In this document: positions 1-10,091 of the stretch, piece after piece
How the letters are laid out: each line of letters opens with the position of its first letter
Position numbering within the stretch: position 1 is the stretch's first letter
Origin: an uncultured Chitinophagaceae bacterium
GTDB taxonomy: Bacteria > Bacteroidota > Bacteroidia > Chitinophagales > Chitinophagaceae
Direction of reading: 5' to 3'
Length of the DNA stretch: 64,000 nt
Assembly (NCBI GenBank): GCA_937907395.1
Contig: CALCII010000002.1
Location: 62,001-126,000, forward strand
Notes under the pieces: model-generated
The model's input: the letters and a program-made list of their open reading frames with translations, nothing else
Told to the model about the DNA's origin: nothing
The model's database searches: none
Program-made: the position numbers and the translations under genes

Positions 1-1679
1 ACTCCATGAATCACACCGGTTCTTTTTCAACCAACAGTTCTTCGTTTGTGCACGTAGCGAATGCCCAGCAGGAAAAAACAGATGGATCAAACGGGTTTGC
101 CATTGCCCCTTCACGAACACAAAACGGACATGCGATTTTGTATATCAATCCGCACACCACTTTTTATTTCCGTCCGGAAGTGCACATGGTAAGTAAGAAC
201 GGGTTGAACGCATACGGTGCTGTTACATGGGGACAGTTTTTCATTTACCAGGGTTTTAATTCCAACTGCGGATGGATGCACACCAGCAGCAGTGCCGATG
301 TGAGCGATATGTACAGCGAAAAAATCACCAAACTCAACAACCGTTTTTATTATAAATACAACAATCAATGGTTGCCGGTTACCGAAAAGAAAATGGTAGT
401 GCAATACAAAGACGGAAACACCATCAGCAAAAAAACAATCATCACTTATTTCACACATCACGGTCCGGTGATGGCACAGAAAGACGGGCAACTCATAAGT
501 GTGAAAGCAAACAACCGTGATATGAACGGGCTCGTTCAAAGCTGGCTGCGCACCAAAGCAAAAGGGTTCGACGAGTATAAAAAAATAATGGACCTGCGTG
601 TAAACACATCCAACAACACCGTGTTTGCAGATAAGAAGGGAAACATAGCTTACTGGCATGGGAATTTTATGCCCAAACGGGATCCAAAGTTTAACTGGGG
701 CAAAGTGGTGGATGGAACTACCAAAGCAACCGAATGGAAGGGACTGCATCAACTGGATGAAATTGTGCATGTGTACAATCCCTCCAACGGATGGATTCAA
801 AACTGCAACTCCACTCCGTTTACTGTGAGCGGCAATCAAAGTCTGCTTAAATCCAGCTATCCCGTTTACATGGCACCAGACGGTGAAAACTTCCGTGGTA
901 TCAATGCCGTACGTGTACTGGAAAAAGAAAACAAATTCACCATTGATAAAATCATTGCTGCGGGTTACGACACTTATCTCACTGCTTTTGAAATACTGAT
1001 TCCGGCCTTATTAAAAGCGCATGCAGCAGCAGGCAATGATAGTTTAGCAATACAGTTAAACGAACCCATTTCCCTGTTAAAGCAATGGGATTACCGTGTA
1101 GCCGAAGAATCAGTTGCAACTGCTCTTGCCATAGAATGGGCACAATTGTTGGGACCACAGCTTCGCAAGGTTTATATTGAAGACGGGGAAACAGACCAGG
1201 TACAAACCACTCAACACTTTGCTGCCAATGCAACACCGGATCAGTTATTGAAACCGCTGGGCGAAGTGCTCCGTTTGTTTCAGCAACGGTACGGAAGCTG
1301 GAACGTGGCATGGGGACAAATCAACCGCTATCAACGGGTGAGTAATGAAATACGGCAGAAATATGATGATGCAAAAGAAAGTGTTCCTGTTGCGTTTGCT
1401 TCATCTGCATGGGGTATGTTGCCTGCATATAACAGTAATTATTATCCGGGCACGGTGAAACGTTACGGCACCAGTGGCAACAGTTTTGTTTGCGCTGTTG
1501 AATTTGGTCCACGTATCAAGGCCAAATCATTATTGGCCGGTGGTGTGAGCGGAAATATACAATCACCACATTTTAAAGATCAGCTGGTGATGTATACAAA
1601 AGGACAGTTTAAAGAAGTGTTGTATTATAAAGAAGATGTATTAAAACATAAAGAACGGAGTTATCATCCGGGAGAATAA
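1..1679 (+). CDS. Penicillin acylase family protein (5' end outside window)
   Basis: C-terminal part of an Ntn-hydrolase of the penicillin/acyl-homoserine-lactone acylase family, which cleaves amide bonds of acylated substrates, usually in the periplasm. The reading frame is open from the first base, so the start and the alpha chain lie upstream. The stretch G-S-N-G-F-A-I-A-P-S-R-T near position 85-120 fits the autoprocessing site, with the Ser becoming the N-terminal nucleophile of the beta chain. The later W-I-Q-N-C-N-S-T-P motif (about 790-820) carries the conserved oxyanion Asn. Its stop lies 3 bases before the next gene, suggesting co-transcription. The substrate cannot be read from the sequence; penicillin itself is unlikely to be the natural one. 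Confidence 0.88.
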   Translation, partial: SMNHTGSFSTNSSSFVHVANAQQEKTDGSNGFAIAPSRTQNGHAILYINPHTTFYFRPEVHMVSKNGLNAYGAVTWGQFFIYQGFNSNCGWMHTSSSADVSDMYSEKITKLNNRFYYKYNNQWLPVTEKKMVVQYKDGNTISKKTIITYFTHHGPVMAQKDGQLISVKANNRDMNGLVQSWLRTKAKGFDEYKKIMDLRVNTSNNTVFADKKGNIAYWHGNFMPKRDPKFNWGKVVDGTTKATEWKGLHQLDEIVHVYNPSNGWIQNCNSTPFTVSGNQSLLKSSYPVYMAPDGENFRGINAVRVLEKENKFTIDKIIAAGYDTYLTAFEILIPALLKAHAAAGNDSLAIQLNEPISLLKQWDYRVAEESVATALAIEWAQLLGPQLRKVYIEDGETDQVQTTQHFAANATPDQLLKPLGEVLRLFQQRYGSWNVAWGQINRYQRVSNEIRQKYDDAKESVPVAFASSAWGMLPAYNSNYYPGTVKRYGTSGNSFVCAVEFGPRIKAKSLLAGGVSGNIQSPHFKDQLVMYTKGQFKEVLYYKEDVLKHKERSYHPGE

Positions 1680-1682
1680 ACA

Positions 1683-2519
1683 ATGTGGAGTTTTATAAAT
1701 GATCAATGGGTTATTGCAGATGAGGCCTTAATTCCCGTTGCCGACCTGTCGGTACAAAGAGGATATGGCGTGTTTGATTTTTTCAGAACGGTGAATGGAA
1801 TTCCATTGTTCATAGACGATCATATTGACCGGCTGGAACGTTCTGCTGCGGCATTACGTCTTCCCATCCGTTACAAAAGAGATCAACTGAAGCAGATTAT
1901 CCGTGAACTCATTCAAAAAAATGATTGTCCTGATTCAGGCATCCGTATCACCATCACCGGTGGTGTTTCTTCCGATGGATATTCGCCGGCATCACCCAAC
2001 CTCATCATCACACAACAACCCTTGCTGATGAACAATAACCCGGCTGAGGTCAGATCCATCCGGTTGATTACCTACGAACACACAAGAGAATTACCACATG
2101 TAAAGTCCGTCAATTATCTCATAGGTGTTTACTTACAGGAACAGGTGAAGCAGGCGGGTGCAGATGATGTGTTGTACACGCATTCTGGTTCTGTTTCAGA
2201 GTTGCCCCGTTCCAACATTTTCATGATTAGTAAGGACGGGCATTTAATTACACCTTCCGAGAAAATCCTGCATGGCATCACCCGAAAGCACATACTGGAA
2301 CTGGCAGAAAAACAAATGGCGGTACAGATCAGGCCTGTTTCTGTAGATGAATTGTTGCAGGCAGATGAAGTGTTCATCAGCAGCACCACCAAACGATTAT
2401 GGGCAGTGACAGCAATCAACCAACAAAAAATTGGCAAAGGATCTGTCGGGGACATTACTCAACAACTTTACAAATCCTTTATTGATAAAGAAACCGCCTT
2501 CATTCATGCAGGTTGGTGA
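1683..2519 (+). CDS. Class IV aminotransferase (PLP-dependent)
   Basis: A 278-residue fold-type IV PLP enzyme of the branched-chain aminotransferase / D-amino-acid aminotransferase / aminodeoxychorismate lyase group. Visible landmarks are the RGYGVFDFFR motif (26-35), the PLP-binding Lys141 in HVKSVNYL, and the Glu173 in VSELPRSNIF that contacts the pyridine nitrogen. The short length is closer to D-amino-acid transaminase or PabC-like enzymes than to typical IlvE proteins of over 300 residues. It follows the acylase gene after a 3-base gap, so both may handle acylated amino compounds, which is inference. Exact substrate not determinable. Confidence 0.85.
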   Translation: MWSFINDQWVIADEALIPVADLSVQRGYGVFDFFRTVNGIPLFIDDHIDRLERSAAALRLPIRYKRDQLKQIIRELIQKNDCPDSGIRITITGGVSSDGYSPASPNLIITQQPLLMNNNPAEVRSIRLITYEHTRELPHVKSVNYLIGVYLQEQVKQAGADDVLYTHSGSVSELPRSNIFMISKDGHLITPSEKILHGITRKHILELAEKQMAVQIRPVSVDELLQADEVFISSTTKRLWAVTAINQQKIGKGSVGDITQQLYKSFIDKETAFIHAGW

Positions 2520-2540
2520 TCTTTTTTTCATCTTTGATAC

Positions 2541-5384
2541 ATGAAACGCTACTTCACCTTATTCATCACTCTATTTCTGTGTGCATACGGCAGGAGTCAG
2601 CAGCATTTCATACAGTATACCGATCAGAATGGGTTACCCAGCAATCTTGTCTATTATATTCACCAGGATAAAAACGGTTTTATCTGGATTGCAACCGATA
2701 AAGGGGTGTGCCGGTTTGATGGGAAACAATTTCGTCTCTTTACTTCTAATGACGGGCTGGGCACCAACGAAGTGTACCGCATTGCAGAAGACATGAAAGG
2801 AAGAGTGTTTTTTTACTCTTCCGATCAAACAGTTTCTTTTTATCAGAATGGAAAAATTCACAAGTCTTCAGAATTAAACAGCAGTTTCCGGATTGGTATC
2901 ACCACGTTTAGCTCACTGCGTTTTTCGTCCGACAACTGGTTGTGTCTTAACTCAGGTTTCAAGCAGGATGCCTTTGCAGTGGAGAACAGGAGCACAACCA
3001 TCACCGATCCCCATTTGCATCCTGCCCCATCTTACACTTACAGGTCTGCCTTCGGATTAAAAACAATTTCTCAATCCACTATAGATCTGCTGAAAAAAGA
3101 ACTGACTGAAAACGGCATTGCCGCCAATGAATTTATTTATAAACCTTACCGTATTGAGTTTTACGGAGACACATTGCTGTTATTATCCAAGAAATTCATC
3201 AGTATCTACAAGATGAAAAACAAGGTGGTGGAAAAAATGAATACCATACCACTTGGAAATGCGGTTAATGTGGTTGAGATCATTAAGCCGGGCATCCTGT
3301 CCGTGAGCCATTTCAACAACTCCATCCGCATCATCAATATAGCCAAACCAGAACAGGAACTGGAGTTTCAACCCGCTTCCTTTTCCACACTCAGTTTTAT
3401 TGACAATGAAAACAACTACTGGCTGGGCACTTATAACGACGGCGTGTTCTTATGCCTGAACCCATTCATAAAAGTTGTGAATCAGAAAAACGGCTTATGC
3501 GATGATAAGATTCTTTCAATGAGTGTATTTAAAAACCATGTATTTGCGGGGCATCCTCAAGGTAAAATCAGCTGCTTCCCTTTAACCAACGATTCTTTTC
3601 CAAATATCAAAACCATTCAGATCCCTTCATCCATTGCTGAGTTTAACAACATTTCAGAGCTGGTTCCCTTCAAAGACACATTGCTCGTTGCCGGAAATAA
3701 TATACTTGGATTAGTGAGTGAAGTTTATAACAAACCCGGACAATGGAACAACCAGTACTTACTGGAAGGGGGCGGCTCCTTTAAAGACATTGAATTTACC
3801 AGAGATACCATTTTTGTAATTACCAGTAAGGCAATTTATTTTTTCAACAATAAAAACAGAATTAAAGCAGTACCTCAAACAAAGCTGTTGAAAATCATTC
3901 GTCAAACAGCGATTGAAAAAAGCTGGAACAATGAAATACTCATTGGAACCACCAAAGGATTATTTGCATTGAAGCCCGATACCGACAGTAATTTCAGAAT
4001 AGAACCGGCACTGCCGCACCTGGAAGAAACCATCACCAGTATAGCAACATTTAATAACACGACTGCTATAGGAACCGATAATAACGGGGTACTTATAAAA
4101 AATAAAGAAAAAGAAACGGTGTTGAAATACCCGCTCATCTCTTCTAACAATATTAATAAAGTTGTTTGGGATGATTCTGCCTCTTTGTGGATCTGTACAG
4201 CACATGGAATCAATCTTGTGGAATGGAACCATTCAGGTGTCATCAAAAGAATCAGAACATACAATGAAAGCACAGGCTTACCATCAGATTATATAACAGA
4301 TGTGATTCGTTATGGAAATACCTGTTACATTGGAACGAACAGGGGTATTGCCATCATGACTTTAAACGAAACTGTGGGCATTCATCCTCCTAAATTGTAC
4401 AGCGAACAGGGAAATGAGAAAATGCATTATCCTTACGGACAAAAAATTTCGTTTGAGTTTTTTGGCTTCTCCTATAAAAGCCTCGGAGAAATCACCTATA
4501 AAACACGTTTACTCGGTGCCGATAGTACATGGATGATGAGCAGGGAGGGAACTCGTGAACTGGAATTAATGCCGCCTGGTGATTACACACTGGAAGTAAA
4601 AGCGGTGGATCGCTTCGGACAGGAAAGCGAAAGCATGCTGTTCCCTGTTACAGTGGAACCTCATTGGCACCAGCAATCATGGGTAAAAGCAATAGCATTT
4701 CTGTTTGTAGTGAGTGTGGTTGTGTTATTTGTAAGAGATTATTACAAAACCAAACTGGCTGTTCAGGGAAAAGAGTTTGAAAATAAAATTGCATTGGAAG
4801 AAGAACGCAAACGCATCAGCAGTAATTTACATGATGATATAGGAGCTACACTCAGCAGTATTAATATCTATACCAATATTGCAAAAGAAGAGCAGGATAA
4901 AGAACCTTACCTCGAAGAGATCAGTAAAAATATTCAGGATGTTGTAGGCAAGCTGGATGATCTTGTGTGGAACATCAATCCCAAATATGACTCTATTGCC
5001 AGCATCGCCAACCGGATTTATTCTTATGCCGAACCGCTGGCACGTGCCCAGCAAATCAAACTCCATTTCAACAAAGAAGGAATTGATGAACCAGAAAGCA
5101 TTGCATTGCCCGTTAAGAATACGATTTACTTAGTGGCTAAGGAGTTAATCAATAATGCATTTAAACACTCCCGTTGCAATGAACTCAGCATCCGTATTTC
5201 CTTAAAGAACCGTCAATTGTTTCTCCAGGTAAAAGATAATGGTAAAGGATTAGATACAGAACTGCTTACCGGCAGCCAGCGAAACGGATTAACCAATATT
5301 CAGCAACACATCAAAGAATTAAATGGTATTTTTAAAGCTGTTGTTGAAGAAGGCACCACTATTTCAATTTCAGTTCCTGTGTAA
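2541..5384 (+). CDS. Propeller-sensor histidine kinase (HisKA_3/HATPase)
   Basis: A 947-residue membrane sensor kinase. Residues 1-19 form a signal peptide. A large periplasmic section follows with repeated two-component-regulator propeller units (for example GFIWIATDKGVCRFDGKQF), ending in a Y_Y_Y-type domain. One membrane segment lies around 715-735. The cytoplasmic part has a HisKA_3 dimerisation domain with the phospho-acceptor His near 763 in SSNLHDDIGATLS, and a GHKL ATPase with DNGKGL near 899. Unlike the hybrid two-component systems that dominate Bacteroides polysaccharide loci it has no receiver or AraC domain. The LuxR-type response regulator 21 bases downstream is its obvious partner. 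Ligand unknown. Confidence 0.92.
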   Translation: MKRYFTLFITLFLCAYGRSQQHFIQYTDQNGLPSNLVYYIHQDKNGFIWIATDKGVCRFDGKQFRLFTSNDGLGTNEVYRIAEDMKGRVFFYSSDQTVSFYQNGKIHKSSELNSSFRIGITTFSSLRFSSDNWLCLNSGFKQDAFAVENRSTTITDPHLHPAPSYTYRSAFGLKTISQSTIDLLKKELTENGIAANEFIYKPYRIEFYGDTLLLLSKKFISIYKMKNKVVEKMNTIPLGNAVNVVEIIKPGILSVSHFNNSIRIINIAKPEQELEFQPASFSTLSFIDNENNYWLGTYNDGVFLCLNPFIKVVNQKNGLCDDKILSMSVFKNHVFAGHPQGKISCFPLTNDSFPNIKTIQIPSSIAEFNNISELVPFKDTLLVAGNNILGLVSEVYNKPGQWNNQYLLEGGGSFKDIEFTRDTIFVITSKAIYFFNNKNRIKAVPQTKLLKIIRQTAIEKSWNNEILIGTTKGLFALKPDTDSNFRIEPALPHLEETITSIATFNNTTAIGTDNNGVLIKNKEKETVLKYPLISSNNINKVVWDDSASLWICTAHGINLVEWNHSGVIKRIRTYNESTGLPSDYITDVIRYGNTCYIGTNRGIAIMTLNETVGIHPPKLYSEQGNEKMHYPYGQKISFEFFGFSYKSLGEITYKTRLLGADSTWMMSREGTRELELMPPGDYTLEVKAVDRFGQESESMLFPVTVEPHWHQQSWVKAIAFLFVVSVVVLFVRDYYKTKLAVQGKEFENKIALEEERKRISSNLHDDIGATLSSINIYTNIAKEEQDKEPYLEEISKNIQDVVGKLDDLVWNINPKYDSIASIANRIYSYAEPLARAQQIKLHFNKEGIDEPESIALPVKNTIYLVAKELINNAFKHSRCNELSIRISLKNRQLFLQVKDNGKGLDTELLTGSQRNGLTNIQQHIKELNGIFKAVVEEGTTISISVPV

Positions 5385-5405
5385 CAAAAATGCTAACTTT
5401 AAACT

Positions 5406-6029
5406 ATGATCAGAGTTGCCATAGTAGAAGATAATCTTTCGTATTTACAAGCGCTCCGGTTTTTAATAAGCCGGCATAAAGATTTATTGCTGGTGTATAG
5501 TGCAGAAAGCCTGATCAATCCCGATCCGCTTTACAAATCAAAGCCCGACGTCATTATTCTGGATATTGATTTGCCCGAACGATCAGGCATAGAAAGTGTA
5601 CCGTTGCTGAAACTACACTTACCCGAAGCCGGTATTTTTATGCTCACTGTTTTTGAAGACGATGATAAAATATTCAACTCAATAAAAGCCGGAGCCCAGG
5701 GTTATTTATTGAAAAAAGATAACCCGGAGCGGATTATTGAAGCCATTCATGCCGTTTATAACGGAGAAAGCATCATGAATGGGAAAATTGCCCGCAAAGT
5801 GCTGGAGTACTTCAACAAACCTGTGAAATCCAGGCGGGAAGAGATGGAAAAATACAATCTCACCAAACGGGAAAAAGAGATTCTGGACCTGATTATTGAA
5901 GGTTTACCCCATAAAGTGATTGCAGAAAGATGCAATATCAGTATGCATACGTTGTTCACGCATACCCGAAACATTTACAGTAAGTTAAACATGCATTCCC
6001 GGGCCGAAATTGCGTCCCATTTTCACTAA
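5406..6029 (+). CDS. LuxR/NarL-family response regulator
   Basis: A 207-residue cytoplasmic response regulator. The N-terminal receiver has the acidic pair E8/D9, the phosphorylated Asp53 in ILDIDLPERSG, and Lys in LLKKDNP. The C-terminal LuxR-type helix-turn-helix spans about 147-200 (LTKREKEILDLIIEGLPHKVIAE). It lies just after the propeller histidine kinase on the same strand, so phosphotransfer from that HisKA_3 kinase is expected, as for NarXL-type pairs. The target genes are not evident; the neighbouring operons carry no repeated operator that I could spot. Confidence 0.92.
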   Translation: MIRVAIVEDNLSYLQALRFLISRHKDLLLVYSAESLINPDPLYKSKPDVIILDIDLPERSGIESVPLLKLHLPEAGIFMLTVFEDDDKIFNSIKAGAQGYLLKKDNPERIIEAIHAVYNGESIMNGKIARKVLEYFNKPVKSRREEMEKYNLTKREKEILDLIIEGLPHKVIAERCNISMHTLFTHTRNIYSKLNMHSRAEIASHFH

Positions 6030-6222
6030 ACGGCATTTTTTTTAAAAATCACAGATTTCTGTGAGTTGCAGGTCGGGTAAAAAGTCGACTTTTGTCCTGC
6101 CGTTGCGAATCTCTGATACCTATACGCACAGCCTAACTATCTTTTCTTACTGCGGAAGTTCTGCCGCCCTGAATTCTATTTTCTTTACTTTCCCTTCTTC
6201 ACTTTTACAGAACACCTATATA

Positions 6223-8250
6223 CTAATACGAAATCAGCTTACTAACTTTTTCATTCAGCATTGCTTTCGCTAAAAACTGTTGCTCCAATGTTATATTAAA
6301 AGGAATGGGTGTATCTAATGATGCACAGCGCATCACCGGTGCATCCAGCAACTGAAAACAATGTTCGGCAATCCATGCAGCAATTTCACCACCAATACCA
6401 CCAATGAGTGTGTCTTCGTGCAGCACCAGTACTCTTCCTGTACGTTGCACCGATGCACGGATGGCTTCATAATCCAGCGGAGCTAATGTGCGCAAATCAA
6501 GTATGTCTGCAGAAAGTTCCGGATGTGCTTTCGCATATTCTTCGGCCCAATGCACACCGGCGCCATAAGTAATGATGGAAATATCTTCGCCACTACGCAC
6601 ATGCCGTGCTTTGCCGATTTCAATTTCGTAATACTGGGGCGGCACCACACCACTCACCGAACGATACAATGCTTTATGTTCAAAATACATCACCGGGTTG
6701 GGATCATTAATAGCAGCAATCAGCAATCCCTTTGCATCCATCGGAGTGGATGGATACACAATTTTTAATCCCGGTACTTTCGTAAACCAGGCTTCATTGC
6801 TTTGTGAATGAAACGGACCGGCAGCCACTCCGGCTCCTGTGGGCATGCGGATCACCACATCTGCCTGCTGCCCCCAGCGGTAATATATTTTGGCTAAGTT
6901 GTTTACAATCTGGTTGAAGCCTACGGTCACAAAATCGGCAAACTGCATTTCCATCATCGCCTTGAATCCTTCCATACTCAATCCCAATGCAGCGCCCACA
7001 ATCGCACTTTCACAAATAGGTGTGTTGCGCACTCTTGCCTTTCCGAACTCTGATACAAATCCTTCGGTGATTTTAAAGGCCCCTCCATACTCGGCAATAT
7101 CCTGTCCCATCAACACGAGGTTGCTGTGCTGCTTCATGCTCTGATGAAGCGCTTCTTTGATTGCATCAATAAAACGTGCATCGGGTGGCGGGAAACGTGT
7201 TCCCTGCAATGCCTGCTGAATTCTGAAATCAACAGCACTGTTATCAATGCGTTCTGTTGTTGAAGCAGGTACCGGTGCAAATACATCCGCTATCTCTTCT
7301 TTCAACCGGGGAACGATTGGTTTTGCCTGGAAGCCCAGCTGCAGTTCTGCTTCAATCTTTTGTTTGAATTCATCACGGATAGATTCAATAGATGCTGTTG
7401 TGAGTACTTGTTCCTCCTTCAGGTATTCTTCAAAATTGCTGATGGGATCTTTTTGTTTCCATTGTTCAAACAGGTACTCCGGTACATACTTTGTTCCGCT
7501 TGCTTCTTCATGGCCCCGCATGCGGAAGGTCATGCATTCAATCAGATACGGTTTCTGTTCTTTGATGCAATACTCCCGAACACCTTTTACAGTATCCAGC
7601 ACCGTTAGTATATTATTCCCATCAATACGAACGCCTTCCATGCCGTATCCCTTTGCCCGGTCTACCAGGCTTTCGCAACGGTATTGTTCATTGGTGGGCG
7701 TACTCAACCCGTAGCCATTGTTTTCAATAATAAAAATCACAGGCAGGTTCCATACCGCTGCCACATTCAATGCTTCATGAAAATCTCCTTCGCTGGTGCC
7801 GCCTTCCCCGGTAAAAGCCAGAGATACTTTCTCTTCTTTGCGGAGTTTGTAAGCCAGCGCCACACCATCGGCCAATGCCAGTTGCGGACCCAAATGCGAA
7901 ATCATACCGCATACATAATGTTCTTTGCTTCCGAAATGGAAACTGCGTTCACGCCCTTTACTATAACCTTCTTTGTTTCCCTGCCATTGCATGAAAAGTT
8001 TGCTCAACGGCATCTCACGGGTGGTGAATACACCGAGATTGCGGTGCAGGGGCATAATCCATTCGTCAGATTGCAGGGCCATAGTGGCACCCACAGCAAT
8101 CGCTTCCTGTCCAATGCCACTGAACCATTTACTGATTTTTCCCTGTCGTAACAGCACCAGCATTTTTTCTTCTATCATGCGGGGCCATAACAGGCTGCGG
8201 TAAATATGGACAAGCTGATCGTTGGTAAGATTTTTTCTATCGAATTGCAT
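6223..8250 (-). CDS. Thiamine-dependent E1 dehydrogenase, fused alpha and beta subunits
   Basis: A 675-residue fusion of the two E1 subunits of a 2-oxo-acid dehydrogenase complex, of the branched-chain / pyruvate / acetoin type, catalysing decarboxylation and transfer of the acyl group to lipoyl-E2. The alpha half (about 1-330) has the thiamine diphosphate motif from GEGGTSEGDFHEA to IENNGYGLSTP. The beta half starts near 345 (DAIKEALHQSM, LMGQDIAEYGG) and ends with the transketolase C-terminal domain. Separate alpha and beta genes are usual elsewhere; fused forms occur in Bacteroidota. E2 and E3 genes are not adjacent, so the substrate is uncertain; branched-chain 2-oxo acids are my best guess. 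Confidence 0.9.
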   Translation of the reverse strand: MQFDRKNLTNDQLVHIYRSLLWPRMIEEKMLVLLRQGKISKWFSGIGQEAIAVGATMALQSDEWIMPLHRNLGVFTTREMPLSKLFMQWQGNKEGYSKGRERSFHFGSKEHYVCGMISHLGPQLALADGVALAYKLRKEEKVSLAFTGEGGTSEGDFHEALNVAAVWNLPVIFIIENNGYGLSTPTNEQYRCESLVDRAKGYGMEGVRIDGNNILTVLDTVKGVREYCIKEQKPYLIECMTFRMRGHEEASGTKYVPEYLFEQWKQKDPISNFEEYLKEEQVLTTASIESIRDEFKQKIEAELQLGFQAKPIVPRLKEEIADVFAPVPASTTERIDNSAVDFRIQQALQGTRFPPPDARFIDAIKEALHQSMKQHSNLVLMGQDIAEYGGAFKITEGFVSEFGKARVRNTPICESAIVGAALGLSMEGFKAMMEMQFADFVTVGFNQIVNNLAKIYYRWGQQADVVIRMPTGAGVAAGPFHSQSNEAWFTKVPGLKIVYPSTPMDAKGLLIAAINDPNPVMYFEHKALYRSVSGVVPPQYYEIEIGKARHVRSGEDISIITYGAGVHWAEEYAKAHPELSADILDLRTLAPLDYEAIRASVQRTGRVLVLHEDTLIGGIGGEIAAWIAEHCFQLLDAPVMRCASLDTPIPFNITLEQQFLAKAMLNEKVSKLISY

Positions 8251-8258
8251 ATTCGTTA

Positions 8259-8624
8259 TCAGGAATTACTCTTTTTTTCTTCTTTCAATACCATCTTGTG
8301 AACAATGGAATTCACAAACGACAAACAGATGCTGAACAACAACGCATACCAGAATTTCGGTGTGCTGATTTCAAACCCACCTACAAAATAAGCATCTATT
8401 AAAATGATGACAGCATTAACCACAAATAAAAAGAGTCCGAGTGTAAAGATGGTGGCGGGTAATGTAAATAATATCAATAGCGGTTTTACCACTGCATCTA
8501 AAACAGATAATACCAATGCCACAATCAATGCTGTTATAAAATCACGGATATGAATACCCGGTAATATATACGTGAGTGCAAATGCATTCACAGCTGTTAT
8601 GAGGACTTTGATTAGAAATTTCAT
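8259..8624 (-). CDS. Phage-holin-4-type small membrane protein
   Basis: A 121-residue protein with four hydrophobic segments, beginning MKFLIKVLITAVNAFAL, matching the phage_holin_4_2 / YvlD-like family found in many bacterial chromosomes. Despite the name there is no phage context, and members are ordinary inner-membrane proteins of unknown role. I chose the start at 8624 because the 20 residues upstream are hydrophilic and unlike the family N-terminus. It lies 8 bases upstream of the E1 gene on the same strand, so the two are probably co-transcribed. Confidence 0.82.
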   Translation of the reverse strand: MKFLIKVLITAVNAFALTYILPGIHIRDFITALIVALVLSVLDAVVKPLLILFTLPATIFTLGLFLFVVNAVIILIDAYFVGGFEISTPKFWYALLFSICLSFVNSIVHKMVLKEEKKSNS

Positions 8625-8789
8625 TGACTTTATTTTTTTATAAAATCCGCCGTCAGGGTTATGAACCGCTGAAGGGGGATTCAATTAATGATGAACCTGC
8701 TTCCTGCCTCACTACTTCTACATTCTATCTTCCAACTTCAGCTTTGTTTATGCTTTCAGCACTAAGCATTGAGCATTCTGCATTCAGCC

Positions 8790-10088
8790 CTATACAACCA
8801 CCAATTCATAAAAATCATCCGGTTGCAGGTACTTCTCAGCCAGCTGTTTCAATTCTTCGGCAGATGTGTTTTTTATTGCATCTACTGATTGATAAAAGTA
8901 CGAAGCATCCAATCCGTTTAAAATGATATTCTTCCAGCGGCCAATGATATGAAACGGACCATCCAGATCTCCCAGAATCGTGCCCATCAGGTAATTACGA
9001 ACCAGCTGCAGTTCTTCTGCATCCACCAGTTCGTCACGCAGCAATTCCATTTCATTATATACTTCTGTAATCGTTGCTTCGCATACATCCCTTCCGGCTT
9101 CTGTTGAAACCATCCATGCCGTATCATGCAAGTGATTCTGTATATAACTGTGAATGCCGTAGGTATAGCCTTTGTCTTCCCGGATATTACTCATCAACCG
9201 GGAGCCAAAGAAACCACCAAACAGTGTGTTCAACACCTGTACCTTGGGAAAATCGGGATGATGCCTGGTAGGAAAAGGCCTTGCCAAACGAATGGCACCT
9301 TGTACTCCGTTTGCATCATTGATAATGCGGTATTTCTTTTCAGTTGCAGGTGCATACGGATGTTCAATCACCGGTAATGCCCGGCTGTTGAGCGGCAGCT
9401 GACCAATGGTACTGTTGAGTTGCTGCACAAAATCATCGGGCAACAAACCGGCCGCAAAAATCACACAGCGTCCGTTGGTATAAAAACGGTTGTAGTAATC
9501 CACCAGTGTTTCCCGTTGCAATGCATCGTAATCAGCTTCATGGCTATATACACCATACGGATGTTTGAATCCGTACACATATTCATCAATCAATCGTCCG
9601 GCTACAAAATCACATTTCTTCAAATTAACCGTGAGACGTTGTTTCGCATTTTGTTTGAAGATATCCAGCTCCTGTTGCGGATAGGTTGCCTCTGTAAGCA
9701 TTTCGGCAATCACCGGTAAATGTTTACCAAGGTGGCGGTTGATGCAATGCAGAATGATATTCGCTGTTTCATTATAACAACCACGGCTGAGGTGCGAACC
9801 ATAGTAATCAAAATGTTCATTCAGCTGAAAAGCGGTTTGATTGGTGGTTCCATTTTTAATGAGGAAGTTGGTTGCAGCTGCAATATTGTTCTGTTGCTCA
9901 TACCAGTTACCGGCGTAGAACACCAGTTCCAGGCTCATTACTTCCTGTGTGCCCGCCTGTACGGCATATACTTCCACACCATTATCCAGCTTGTATAAAT
10001 CGTAAGGTTTGAGTTTTAAATCAAACTCCGTTGCGTCTTTGATAGCAGGCGCCGCTTTTCGGTTAATCGTTTCAGTTAGTACACTCAT
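8790..10088 (-). CDS. M16 peptidase-like subunit without zinc motif
   Basis: A 432-residue protein with the two-domain M16 fold. The position where HxxEH should stand (about 70-85) reads AATNFLIKNGTTNQTAF and lacks both His residues, so it cannot bind catalytic zinc. It keeps the C-domain Arg/Tyr region (REDKGYTYGIHSY) that M16B heterodimers use to complete the active site. It follows the intact HxxEH partner by 3 bases on the same strand. The pair therefore resembles mitochondrial processing peptidase alpha/beta and other bacterial M16B heterodimers. The substrate is unknown. Confidence 0.88.
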   Translation of the reverse strand: MSVLTETINRKAAPAIKDATEFDLKLKPYDLYKLDNGVEVYAVQAGTQEVMSLELVFYAGNWYEQQNNIAAATNFLIKNGTTNQTAFQLNEHFDYYGSHLSRGCYNETANIILHCINRHLGKHLPVIAEMLTEATYPQQELDIFKQNAKQRLTVNLKKCDFVAGRLIDEYVYGFKHPYGVYSHEADYDALQRETLVDYYNRFYTNGRCVIFAAGLLPDDFVQQLNSTIGQLPLNSRALPVIEHPYAPATEKKYRIINDANGVQGAIRLARPFPTRHHPDFPKVQVLNTLFGGFFGSRLMSNIREDKGYTYGIHSYIQNHLHDTAWMVSTEAGRDVCEATITEVYNEMELLRDELVDAEELQLVRNYLMGTILGDLDGPFHIIGRWKNIILNGLDASYFYQSVDAIKNTSAEELKQLAEKYLQPDDFYELVVV

Positions 10089-10091
10089 GTA

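Noticed and set aside
111..839. 242-codon open frame opposite the penicillin acylase gene
   Set aside because: Antisense shadow of a well-supported coding sequence with no family features.
6061..6273. 70-codon open frame between the response regulator and E1 genes
   Set aside because: No recognisable protein features, and it runs into the end of the E1 gene. A CACAGATTTCTGTG palindrome at 6050-6063 was noted but lacks a T-tract on a useful side.
8259..8624. Prophage suspected from a holin-type protein
   Set aside because: The family is common in bacterial chromosomes and no phage genes are near.
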